Assembly: GCA_902796565.1 (NCBI GenBank)
Contig: CADBPP010000046.1
Span: 1-12,686 of the forward strand
Reading direction: 5' to 3'
DNA: 12,686 nucleotides
From: an uncultured Eubacteriales bacterium
GTDB lineage: Bacteria > Bacillota > Clostridia > Eubacteriales > Anaerofustaceae
The translations under genes were made by a program, and so were the position numbers. The first letter of the stretch is position 1, and every line of letters begins with the position of its first letter. A model generated the notes under the pieces. It saw nothing but the letters and a program-made list of their open reading frames with translations, did not search any database and was not told where the DNA came from. Shown here piece after piece: positions 6,113 to 12,686 of this stretch.

Positions 6113-6144
6113 GCGCAGTCCCCACCGGGAGCTGCGCCTTTGTT
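6113..6144 (+). terminator. Probable terminator after mrp (first hairpin)
   Basis: GCGCAG (6113-6118) pairs with CTGCGC (6132-6137), extended inward by CCC with GGG around one mismatch and one wobble pair, with loop ACC. It is followed by CTTTGTTT, a short imperfect T tract. The position 19 bases past the mrp stop fits a rho-independent terminator or an attenuator for the CDF gene. Confidence 0.6.
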
Positions 6145-6145
6145 T

Positions 6146-6171
6146 GCGCAGGGGCCTCGGGCTCCCTGCGC
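6146..6171 (+). promoter_or_regulatory. Second GC-rich hairpin in the leader of the CDF gene
   Basis: GCGCAGGG (6146-6153) and CCCTGCGC (6164-6171) form a perfect 8-bp stem with a 10-base loop, ending 24 bases before the next ATG. It reuses the GCGCAG/CTGCGC arms of the first hairpin, so alternative pairing is possible (CTGCGC 6132-6137 with GCGCAG 6146-6151). No T tract follows it. Confidence 0.55.
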
Positions 6172-6195
6172 CGTAAGTGACACGGGAGTAATATC

Positions 6196-7371
6196 ATGGT
6201 AAAACTGCTTTTGAAACTGTTTGTCAGAAACTGCGACGATACGAAGGATCCGGCCGTAAGAAACGCCACGGGCAACCTGGCTTCGGTGACCGGCATCGTA
6301 TGCAACGTGCTTCTGTTTGCCGTTAAGCTCATAATAGGAAAGATCAGCATGAGCGTCTCCATAACCGCGGACGCATTCAACAACCTGTCGGACGCCTCAT
6401 CCAACATCATCTCCATGGTGAGCTTCAAGATAGCTTCCCTTCCGGCGGATGACGACCACCCGTACGGGCACGCCAGGTTCGAGTATATCGCCAGCCTGGC
6501 GGCGGCGGTGATGATAATCCTGGTGGGATGGGAGCTGGGGCGTACCAGCATCGACAAGATCCTGCATCCAGAGGCGGTGGTGCTCACCGTCCCGATGATC
6601 ATCGCCATGATAGCGTCCCTCATGGTGAAGTTCTGGATGATGGTGTTCAACAAAAACCTCGGCGAGCGCATCAATTCCCCGGTGCTGCTGGCGGCTTCAG
6701 CGGATTCCAGAAACGACATCATCTCCACCTCCGCGGTCATCCTCGGAGCGGTGGCCTGCAGCGTATGGGGACTTAAGATAGACGGATGGCTGGGTCTCGG
6801 CGTATCCGTGTTCATCTTCATAAGCGGCATAGGCTTCATCCGTGAGGCCACCAGCCTGATCATGGGAGAAGGCATGAGCCGGGAGGAAAAGGGTGAGCTG
6901 ATCAAAAAGGTCCTTTCCTACAAGGGCGTGCTGGGGGTCCATGACGTAATGCTCCATGACTACGGCACCGGCCACCGTTTCGGCAGCATGCACTGCGAGG
7001 TGGATTCGAGCATGCCTCCCATGGAGAGCCACGACATGATCGACAACATCGAAAGGGAGATCATGCAGGAGATGGGCATCGCCATGTCCATACATCACGA
7101 CCCGGTGCTGGTGGGGGACGAACGGACCGACAGGGCAAGGGAGATGATGGAAAAGGTGCTGGCGGATATTTCCCCGCGCCTGAGGTTCCACGATTTCAGA
7201 GCGGTGTGGGGCCCGGACCACACGAACCTCGTGTTCGACGTGGTGGTGCCCTTCGATGAGAAAATGTCCTTCTCTAAAATCAAGGAAGCTATAGACGAAG
7301 GAATAAGGAATAAAAAGAACGATGATACGCAGTACTATACGGTCATAACCTTCGACCGGGACAGCGTGTGA
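6196..7371 (+). CDS. Cation diffusion facilitator (CDF) exporter, probable manganese type
   Basis: A 391-residue CDF-family transporter that exports divalent metal in exchange for protons at the cytoplasmic membrane. The N-terminal half has about six hydrophobic segments, and the C-terminal half is a cytoplasmic domain with a His-rich stretch (GTGHRFGSMHCEV, MSIHHDPV). The signature DDHPYGHARFEY is present. The transport site in TM2 is AFNNLSDA (Asn62, Asp66) and in TM5 ADSRND (Asp170, Asp174). Zinc transporters such as YiiP have Asp-x3-Asp and His-x3-Asp at these places, whereas manganese exporters such as pneumococcal MntE have Asn/Asp/Asp/Asp, so manganese is the best guess. The C-terminus is longer than in YiiP and seems to contain a second segment (LRFHDFRAVWGPDHTNLVFDVVVP) resembling another small metal-binding domain. 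GGGAG lies eight bases before the ATG. pepF follows after 13 bases. Confidence 0.9.
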   Translation: MVKLLLKLFVRNCDDTKDPAVRNATGNLASVTGIVCNVLLFAVKLIIGKISMSVSITADAFNNLSDASSNIISMVSFKIASLPADDDHPYGHARFEYIASLAAAVMIILVGWELGRTSIDKILHPEAVVLTVPMIIAMIASLMVKFWMMVFNKNLGERINSPVLLAASADSRNDIISTSAVILGAVACSVWGLKIDGWLGLGVSVFIFISGIGFIREATSLIMGEGMSREEKGELIKKVLSYKGVLGVHDVMLHDYGTGHRFGSMHCEVDSSMPPMESHDMIDNIEREIMQEMGIAMSIHHDPVLVGDERTDRAREMMEKVLADISPRLRFHDFRAVWGPDHTNLVFDVVVPFDEKMSFSKIKEAIDEGIRNKKNDDTQYYTVITFDRDSV

Positions 7372-7384
7372 GTGGAGGAAAGAT

Positions 7385-9157
7385 ATGAAGAACAGACAAG
7401 AAATGGATCCCGCATACATGTGGGATTTCACGGATCTGTATCCCTCCGAAGAGGAGGTGGAAAAGGCCTTCTCTGAGACGGGAGCGCAGATTGAGGGACT
7501 GGATAAGCTCCTCGAAGCCATGGATAAGGACAGGGAGAGCTTCTTCGCATGCCTCGACGGGTTCATGACCGTCGCGGAAAAGGCTGAAAAGCTGGCCATC
7601 TACGGCATGCTGAAGATGAGTTCAGACGCCTCGGATCCATCGAGCCAGGAGACGGAAGACCGCTCCAGAAGGCTCATGGTGAGCTTTTCCCAGCGCATGA
7701 GCGTCCTGAATACCAGGATCACCGCCATGGACGATGAAAAGGCAGCATCGTTCATGGACTGCCCTGAGGCACAGAAGTACGCCCATTACGTGGAGGACAT
7801 CAGGCGGCGCCGCCCCCACATGCTTTCGGAGGAGATGGAGGTGTTCGCGGCAAAGCTGTCTGATTTCGCGGGGACTCCCGACAATGCTTACAGCATGTTC
7901 ACGGATTCGGATCTGACTTTCCCCGATACCGTCGGTGATGACGGAAAGATGCATCCACTGACCAACGGCAACTTCAACATTTACCGTGAGAGCCGCTCCC
8001 GCGGAGTGCGCAAGGAAGCTTTCGAAAAGTATCTCGGAGAATACGGCAGATACATAAATACCTTCGCGGTACTGTATTCTTCCCTTGTAAAGTTCGACAA
8101 CCTCACTGCCTCCGAAAGGAAGTTCTCCTCCGCCATGGAGAGCGCCCTTTTCGAGAATGACATCCCCACCTGCGTTTATACGAATCTGGTGGATTCCGTA
8201 CATGCCAATCTCGGAGCCATGAAAAAGTATCTCGCTCTGAGAAAGAAGGTCCTGGGCCTCGAGGAGATCGACATGTTCGATCTGTACGTGCCCATGGTGT
8301 CCGATGTGGACATGTCGGTGCCCTTCTCCGACGCCAGGGAACTGGTAAAGGCCGCTCTCGCTCCCCTGGGGGATGAGTACCTGCAGCTGCTGGACCGCGC
8401 CTTTGATGAGAAGTGGATGGACGTATATGAAAACAAGGGAAAGAGAAGCGGCGCCTTCTCCTGCGGGGTCTACGGGGTGCATCCCTTCGTGCTGCTGAAT
8501 TACACGGACACACTGGACGACGCCTATACCGTGGCACATGAGCTGGGACACTCCATGCACTCATATTTTTCCGACAGGGAGCAGGATTTCGTCAACCACG
8601 ACTACGCGATCTTCGTGGCTGAGGTGGCCTCCACAGTCAATGAGGTGCTTCTGACATTGTACCTGCTGGACAGGGAGAAGGATCCCGCCAGAAGGGCATA
8701 CATACTCAACAAGTTCGCCGAGGGCTTCCGTACCACAGTGTACAGACAGACGCTGTTCGCGGAGTTCGAGCAGAAGGCCCATGAGGCGGCGGATGCGGGA
8801 ACGGCGCTGAACGCCCAGAACCTCTGCGGCATCTACAGGGATCTGGTCGGGACATATTACGAAGGAGCGCAGATCCCGGAGGTGATGAAGTACGAATGGT
8901 CCTACATCCCCCATTTCTACAGTCCCTTCTATGTGTACCAGTACGCGACGGGCTTCTCCAGCGCGGTGGCCATAGCGAGGCGCATAAGGGAGACCTCGGA
9001 CGCCTCGGGATACCTCAGGTTCCTCAGCCTCGGCGGCAGTGTCTATCCGGTGGAGGCCCTCAGGACAGCCGGTGTGGACCTTACCCTGCCCGACGCTGTG
9101 GACGATGCACTGAAGCTCTTTGAAAAGACCGTGGATGAGCTCTCGGCGCTGCTGTAG
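7385..9157 (+). CDS. pepF: Oligoendopeptidase F (M3B metallopeptidase)
   Basis: A 590-residue zinc peptidase that cleaves short peptides in the cytoplasm; the length is right for PepF (about 600). The N-terminus WDFTDLYPSEEEVEKAF is the family's usual opening, and residues to about 180 form the PepF N-terminal helical region. The zinc site is HELGHSMHSYF (His385, Glu386, His389) with the third ligand Glu413 in FVAEVASTVNE. NYTDTLDDAYTVAHE before it and the C-terminal FYVYQYATGFSSAVAIA and YPVEALRTAGVD are characteristic of M3B enzymes. GGAGG lies seven bases before the ATG, 13 bases after the CDF gene, so the two are probably co-transcribed; no functional link is evident. No signal peptide was seen. 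The window shows no obvious terminator between this gene and the glpK promoter. Confidence 0.95.
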   Translation: MKNRQEMDPAYMWDFTDLYPSEEEVEKAFSETGAQIEGLDKLLEAMDKDRESFFACLDGFMTVAEKAEKLAIYGMLKMSSDASDPSSQETEDRSRRLMVSFSQRMSVLNTRITAMDDEKAASFMDCPEAQKYAHYVEDIRRRRPHMLSEEMEVFAAKLSDFAGTPDNAYSMFTDSDLTFPDTVGDDGKMHPLTNGNFNIYRESRSRGVRKEAFEKYLGEYGRYINTFAVLYSSLVKFDNLTASERKFSSAMESALFENDIPTCVYTNLVDSVHANLGAMKKYLALRKKVLGLEEIDMFDLYVPMVSDVDMSVPFSDARELVKAALAPLGDEYLQLLDRAFDEKWMDVYENKGKRSGAFSCGVYGVHPFVLLNYTDTLDDAYTVAHELGHSMHSYFSDREQDFVNHDYAIFVAEVASTVNEVLLTLYLLDREKDPARRAYILNKFAEGFRTTVYRQTLFAEFEQKAHEAADAGTALNAQNLCGIYRDLVGTYYEGAQIPEVMKYEWSYIPHFYSPFYVYQYATGFSSAVAIARRIRETSDASGYLRFLSLGGSVYPVEALRTAGVDLTLPDAVDDALKLFEKTVDELSALL

Positions 9158-9170
9158 CGCATAAAACAGC

Positions 9171-9199
9171 TTGAGCATATCCCTGCACGGTGATACAAT
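9171..9199 (+). promoter_or_regulatory. Promoter of the glpK-PHP-rseC-ung operon
   Basis: TTGAGC (9171-9176) and TACAAT (9194-9199) are separated by 17 bases, and TGA directly before the -10 makes it an extended -10. This is the best-formed promoter in the window, 20 bases upstream of the glpK start. No catabolite-response (cre) box could be recognised around it. Confidence 0.7.
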
Positions 9200-9218
9200 A
9201 AATACAGGAGAAAAAGCT

Positions 9219-10712
9219 ATGGATTATATTATGGCACTGGATGCCGGCACCACTTCGAGCCGCACTGTCATCTATGATGACAAGGCGAACGTGGTAGCCA
9301 CATCCCAGAAGGAATTCAGACAGATCTACCCCCAGCCCTCATGGGTCGAGCACGATCCCGAGGAGATCTGGGATACCCAGCTGTACACCATCAGGGACGC
9401 AATCAGCAAGGCGGGGATAGATCCCAGGGACATAAAGGCTCTCGGCATTACGAACCAGAGAGAGACCACCCTGGTGTGGGATAAAGCCACGGGCAAGAGC
9501 ATATGCAACGCCATCGTATGGCAGTGCCGCCGTACCGCCGATATATGCGATGAGCTGGAAAAGGACGAGGAGTTCGCCTCCTATGTGCAGCAGCACACGG
9601 GCCTTATAATAGACGCCTACTTTTCCGGCACGAAGATCAAGTGGATCCTGGACAATGTGAGCGGCGCCCGCAGGAAGGCTGAATCCGGCGAGCTGTGCTT
9701 CGGCACGGTGGATACGTGGCTGATATACAACCTTACCGGCGGCAGGGCCCACGTGACGGATTACACCAACGCATCCAGAACGATGCTCTTCGACATAGAC
9801 AAGCTGAACTGGGACGACAGGCTGCTGGAGCGCATGGGGATACCTTCCTCCATGCTGCCGAAGGTGGTGCCTTCCAGCGGCGTATGCGCCTATACTGACG
9901 AGGCGCTTTTCGGCGCCAGCGTCCCCATCGCGGGCATCGCGGGAGACCAGCAGGCTTCCCTCTTCGGGCAGGGATGCTTCTCTCCCGGAGAAGCGAAGAA
10001 CACCTATGGCACGGGATGCTTCCTGCTGATGAATACCGGAAGCCGTCACGTCATGAGCCACAGCGGTCTTGTCACCACTCTGGCGGCCTCCACCGGAGAT
10101 CAGGTAAGCTACGCCCTGGAGGGCAGCGTGTTCATCGGCGGAGCGCTGGTGCAGTGGCTCAGAGACGAACTGGGCCTTCTGAAGACAAGCCGCGAAAGCT
10201 ACGAGTGCGCCATCAGGGCGGGGGATTCCCAGGGTGTATATGTGGTGCCTGCCTTTACGGGCCTGGGCGCCCCTTATTGGGATATGCGCGCCAGGGGAAT
10301 GATATGCAACCTCACCAGGGGCACCGGAAGGGACCATATAGTAAGAGCGTCACTGGAAGCCATCGCCTATCAGGTGGCGGATCTTGTGAAGGCCATCGAG
10401 AGCGATTCCGACATCAGGCTCAGAGAGCTGATGGTGGACGGGGGAGCCTGCGAGAACGATTTCCTTATGCAGTTCCAGAGCGATATCCTCTCCTGTGACG
10501 TGAACCGTCCCATGAATCCCGAAAGCACCGTGCTGGGAGCATGCTTCCTGGCGGGCCTCGGAGCCGGCATATTCACCAGTATGGACGAGCTCAAGAGAGT
10601 GAGACAGACAGAAAAGATATTCTCGCCCCTTATGGATGAGGCTAAAAAGAATGAGCTCCTCTCCGGCTGGGAGAAGGCCGTTGCCATGTGCCGCTACGGC
10701 GCGGTGGAGTAG
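9219..10712 (+). CDS. glpK: Glycerol kinase
   Basis: A 497-residue FGGY-family kinase that phosphorylates glycerol to glycerol 3-phosphate with ATP. The ATG at 9219 is chosen over an upstream in-frame start at 9171 because AGGAG (9206-9210) sits eight bases before it, the promoter overlaps the longer version, and MDYIMALDAGTTSSR begins exactly like the family. Motifs include LDAGTTSSR (ATP phosphates), NQRETT, WQCRR, IAGDQQASLFGQ (catalytic Asp243) and YGTGCFLLMNTG, and GGALVQWLRDEL. In many Bacillota GlpK is activated by HPr phosphorylation of a His in the segment before PIAGIAGDQQ; here that segment reads YTDEALFGAS with no His, so this control may be absent. No glpF or glpD gene is adjacent; the window instead places it first in an operon with repair-related and unknown genes. 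Confidence 0.96.
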   Translation: MDYIMALDAGTTSSRTVIYDDKANVVATSQKEFRQIYPQPSWVEHDPEEIWDTQLYTIRDAISKAGIDPRDIKALGITNQRETTLVWDKATGKSICNAIVWQCRRTADICDELEKDEEFASYVQQHTGLIIDAYFSGTKIKWILDNVSGARRKAESGELCFGTVDTWLIYNLTGGRAHVTDYTNASRTMLFDIDKLNWDDRLLERMGIPSSMLPKVVPSSGVCAYTDEALFGASVPIAGIAGDQQASLFGQGCFSPGEAKNTYGTGCFLLMNTGSRHVMSHSGLVTTLAASTGDQVSYALEGSVFIGGALVQWLRDELGLLKTSRESYECAIRAGDSQGVYVVPAFTGLGAPYWDMRARGMICNLTRGTGRDHIVRASLEAIAYQVADLVKAIESDSDIRLRELMVDGGACENDFLMQFQSDILSCDVNRPMNPESTVLGACFLAGLGAGIFTSMDELKRVRQTEKIFSPLMDEAKKNELLSGWEKAVAMCRYGAVE

Positions 10713-10716
10713 ACTG

Positions 10717-11544
10717 TTGCGCCGGCTGGACATGCACATGCACACCGTCGCCTCCGACGGGGCTCTTTATGCGGGGGAAATGGCGGATGCCTGCATCGAT
10801 GAGGGCCTGGGCGCTGCCTGTGTCGCGGATCATGATACCCTTGCTTCGACATGGGAATTCATATCGGCGGTGAAGGCCGCGGGGATCGCTGCGGTCAGCG
10901 CGGTGGAGTACAGCACATCATTTGAAGGAAGGGAGCTGCATATCCTGGCATACCGCTTTCCTGAAGAAAAACTTGCCGCCGCCGAGGAGTTCGGGGCGCG
11001 CTGCCGCCGGGCAAAGGATGAAAAGGACAGGCGCATCATACAGATGCTCTCAGAGCGCTTCAGCGGACTCAGCTTGGATGAATACGACGGTTTCACCTAC
11101 GAGAAATATCTCAGAGGCGGCAACAGGGCTGCGAAATATGTATACTCAAAGGGAGTATGCTCGAAATATTCAGAGTACAGAATCCTTAAAAACTCCCTGG
11201 GACTGGATGACAGCCTTCTGCCCACGACGGAGGAGGCCCTGGCGTTCATCAGGGACGCCGGCGCAGTCAGTGTGCTGGCTCATCCCAGCTATTATTTCCG
11301 GAACGGCGTGATGGACAGACAGATGCTGCAGAGACTGCTTAAGTGGGGCATCATGGGCATAGAGTGTCTGAGCCCCTATAATCCCGGAAAAGAACAATAC
11401 GAATACTACCGCGCATTCTGCCGGCGGCATGACCTGGCGGTCAGTGCCGGCAGCGACAGCCACGGCCCCGTGATGTCAAGAAGGATAGGGGTCCCCTACG
11501 CTGACGATACGATGTGCGACATACTGGAAAGATTGGAGATATGA
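10717..11544 (+). CDS. PHP-domain phosphoesterase (TrpH/RNase AM-like)
   Basis: A 275-residue PHP-domain protein. TTG 10717 is chosen because GGTGGAG lies seven bases upstream and the product then opens directly with the domain (MRRLDMHMHTVASDG). Earlier in-frame ATGs would lie within glpK. PHP metal ligands are visible: HMH (His7, His9) with Asp14, ADHD (Asp38, His39), Glu64 in AVEYST, His75 in ELHILAY, His189 in LAHPSYY, and GSDSHG (Asp247, His249). Related TrpH/YciV proteins act as 5'-3' exoribonuclease on short RNA or as nucleoside 3',5'-bisphosphate phosphatase; which activity applies here is unknown. The segment at about 120-160 (YDGFTYEKYLRGGNRAAKYVYS) is the small insertion typical of this subgroup. 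It follows glpK by four bases and precedes the RseC-like gene by one, so it is co-translated in an operon. Confidence 0.88.
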   Translation: MRRLDMHMHTVASDGALYAGEMADACIDEGLGAACVADHDTLASTWEFISAVKAAGIAAVSAVEYSTSFEGRELHILAYRFPEEKLAAAEEFGARCRRAKDEKDRRIIQMLSERFSGLSLDEYDGFTYEKYLRGGNRAAKYVYSKGVCSKYSEYRILKNSLGLDDSLLPTTEEALAFIRDAGAVSVLAHPSYYFRNGVMDRQMLQRLLKWGIMGIECLSPYNPGKEQYEYYRAFCRRHDLAVSAGSDSHGPVMSRRIGVPYADDTMCDILERLEI

Positions 11545-11545
11545 C

Positions 11546-11968
11546 ATGCTTGAAATAATGGAAGTCATAGACGTGAGCGGCGACGAGGCCACGGTGTATC
11601 TTCAGAGGCACACCGCCTGCGGAGACTGCGGGAAGTGCATGGTGGCAAAACAGAACCTGGACATGAAGGCTACCCTGAAAAATACCCTCGGTGCGAAGGT
11701 GGGAGACCGCGTGAGCGTGGAAATGGAGCTTCGGGGCCTTCTGGGAGCCAGCTTTATCATGTACGGAGTGCCCCTGGCGGCATTTTTCATCGGATTGCTG
11801 CTGGGCTTCAACGTAATAAGTCCCGCCACCGGAATGGAAGCCAATTTTTGCGCGTTCATCACGGGCCTCGTGCTGATATCCGCGGCATACCTTTTCATCC
11901 GTCTTCTCGACCGCAGGGGCGTCTTCAGGGAACGCTACAGGCTCACCATGAAGGGCATCATAGGATAA
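11546..11968 (+). CDS. rseC: RseC/MucC-like membrane protein (SoxR-reducing-system type)
   Basis: A 140-residue protein with the RseC-family layout: a soluble N-terminal part with a Cys cluster CGDCGKC (Cys25, Cys28, Cys31), then two membrane segments (about 68-88, SFIMYGVPLAAFFIGLLLGF, and about 98-118), then a basic cytoplasmic tail. In proteobacteria RseC acts with the Rnf-related Rsx complex in reducing SoxR and is linked to sigma-E control. Clostridia have related proteins, often near Rnf or with no known partner, so the role here is probably redox-related but unproven. ATG 11546 is one base after the previous stop and has GGAGA upstream. Its own stop TAA shares its last base with the ung ATG (TAATG), pointing to translational coupling. 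Confidence 0.82.
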   Translation: MLEIMEVIDVSGDEATVYLQRHTACGDCGKCMVAKQNLDMKATLKNTLGAKVGDRVSVEMELRGLLGASFIMYGVPLAAFFIGLLLGFNVISPATGMEANFCAFITGLVLISAAYLFIRLLDRRGVFRERYRLTMKGIIG

Positions 11969-12642
11969 TGGGCGCGGTCTTTGAGAACGACTGGGGAGAA
12001 TACCTTTATCCCGAATTCGAAAAGCCCTATTACAAGGAACTGAGAAAAAAGCTTGCCCTGGAATACCGGACCCATACGGTCTATCCGGACATGTATGATA
12101 TCTTCAACGCCTTTCATTACACGTCCTACGCCGATATGAGGGTGGTGATCATAGGCCAGGATCCCTATCATGACGAGGGCCAGGCCCACGGGCTGTGCTT
12201 TTCGGTCAGAGACGGGGTCGCTCTTCCTCCTTCCCTTGTGAATATCTACAGGGAACTCTATGACGACCTGGGCATCCCTCCGGCGTCCACCGGGGACCTG
12301 ACGGCCTGGGCCAGGCAGGGAGTGCTTCTTCTGAACTCGGTACTGACAGTGAGAGCTCATCAGGCGGCTTCCCACCGCTTCCTGGGATGGGAGACCTTCA
12401 CGGATCGGGTCATTAGCATCGCCAACGAAAAGAAGACCCCGGTCGCATTCATCCTCTGGGGCTCCTTTGCCCAGAGCAAGGCATACCTGATAACGGAAAA
12501 GAGGCACCTTATCATAAAGAGCGCCCATCCGTCGCCCCTCAGCGCCTACAGGGGATTCTTCGGATCGAGGCCCTTTTCAAAAGTGAACGATTTCCTCGTG
12601 TCGACGGGGCAGAGACCCATCGACTGGAGGGTCGGAATATAA
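11968..12642 (+). CDS. ung: Uracil-DNA glycosylase (family 1)
   Basis: A 224-residue family-1 uracil-DNA glycosylase that removes uracil from DNA as the first step of base-excision repair. The active-site motif GQDPYHDEGQAHGLCFSV (catalytic Asp65) and the DNA-intercalating motif HPSPLSAYRGFFG (His187) are complete, together with LLLNSVLTVRAH and FILWGSFAQSK. Length matches the family. ATG 11968 overlaps the RseC stop by one base; the frame is open for over 300 bases upstream, but that stretch is out-of-frame reading of rseC and carries no family sequence. AGGA is too close to the start to be a strong ribosome site, so coupling to rseC translation is likely. The AP sites it makes would be cut by the ExoA encoded at 1465-2220. 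Confidence 0.96.
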   Translation: MGAVFENDWGEYLYPEFEKPYYKELRKKLALEYRTHTVYPDMYDIFNAFHYTSYADMRVVIIGQDPYHDEGQAHGLCFSVRDGVALPPSLVNIYRELYDDLGIPPASTGDLTAWARQGVLLLNSVLTVRAHQAASHRFLGWETFTDRVISIANEKKTPVAFILWGSFAQSKAYLITEKRHLIIKSAHPSPLSAYRGFFGSRPFSKVNDFLVSTGQRPIDWRVGI

Positions 12643-12681
12643 CAGGGACGCGGCAGCGCCCATCATACAAGGAGGAAAAAA

Positions 12682-12686
12682 ATGCA
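12682..12686 (+). CDS. Start of a further gene, cut by the window end
   Basis: ATG at 12682 is preceded by AAGGAGG (12669-12675), one of the strongest ribosome sites in the window, at six bases. Only five bases of the gene are present, so its product is unknown. The 39-base gap after ung contains no clear terminator, so it may belong to the same operon. Confidence 0.65.

Noticed and set aside
6095..6195. A yybP-ykoY manganese riboswitch before the CDF gene
   Set aside because: The context is right, but I could not find the conserved internal loops of that riboswitch; only two GC-rich hairpins are visible.
7622..8560. A 312-residue open frame on the minus strand across pepF
   Set aside because: It mirrors the catalytic half of PepF, is rich in Gly/His/Val from reverse reading, and has no support of its own.
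9171..9218. Upstream start for glycerol kinase adding 16 residues
   Set aside because: This stretch holds the promoter and ribosome site, and family members begin at the residues encoded from 9219.
9339..10337. A 332-residue open frame on the minus strand across glpK
   Set aside because: It is a shadow of glycerol kinase with no ribosome site or family motif.
10636..10716. Upstream start for the PHP protein inside glpK
   Set aside because: The extension is basic, low-complexity reading of the glpK 3' end; TTG 10717 has a good ribosome site and starts the domain directly.
11635..11967. N-terminal extension of the uracil-DNA glycosylase by 111 residues
   Set aside because: The frame is open but overlaps rseC entirely and reads as out-of-frame sequence; the family start matches ATG 11968.
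1..12686. CRISPR arrays, tRNA or rRNA genes, phage genes or a defence island
   Set aside because: No regularly spaced repeats, cloverleaf sequences or relevant protein families were seen on either strand.

Overview
The window looks like chromosomal DNA of an anaerobic low-GC-lineage Gram-positive (Bacillota, probably class Clostridia). The evidence is gene content and sequence style: a DUF1292 (YrzB-type) domain, a LURP-one (YxjI-type) protein, a Clostridia-style Mrp with an N-terminal cysteine cluster, PepF, an RseC-like protein, strong AGGAGG-type ribosome sites, and frequent TTG/GTG starts. The core genes are moderately GC-rich, while the insertion sequence at the left end is visibly more AT-rich. 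No genus can be named from the sequence alone.

Layout. (1) 83-1327: a complete IS630-family insertion sequence with imperfect 23-bp terminal repeats and TA at each border. Its DDE transposase is split into two frames joined by a -1 slip on a run of eight A. (2) 1465-3109, minus strand: a PAP2-type lipid phosphatase gene overlapping the downstream exonuclease III gene exoA by 26 bases. (3) 3247-4253, plus strand, divergent from (2): a membrane-anchored metallophosphoesterase whose membrane part and catalytic domain lie in different frames. The break maps near a C run at about 3542-3545. (4) 4434-6094: a LURP-one-like protein and, two bases later, an Mrp/NBP35 iron-sulfur carrier ATPase carrying an in-frame C-terminal DUF1292 domain. 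(5) After two strong hairpins, 6196-9157: a CDF cation exporter with manganese-type site residues, and oligoendopeptidase F. (6) 9219-12642: glycerol kinase with its own good promoter, followed with almost no spacing by a PHP-domain phosphoesterase, an RseC-like membrane protein and uracil-DNA glycosylase. A further gene begins at 12682 and runs off the window.

How the genes relate. Most are housekeeping functions: base-excision repair (ung makes abasic sites, exoA cuts them), Fe-S cluster delivery and possible redox-centre maintenance (mrp, rseC), metal export, peptide turnover and glycerol entry into glycolysis. I see no defence island, CRISPR array, prophage or biosynthetic cluster. The points most worth a second look are the Mrp-DUF1292 fusion with a strong internal ribosome site and start at the domain boundary, the slippery A run in the IS630 transposase, the frame break in the metallophosphoesterase, the repeated-arm hairpin pair before the CDF gene, and the Asn/Asp/Asp/Asp metal site of that transporter.
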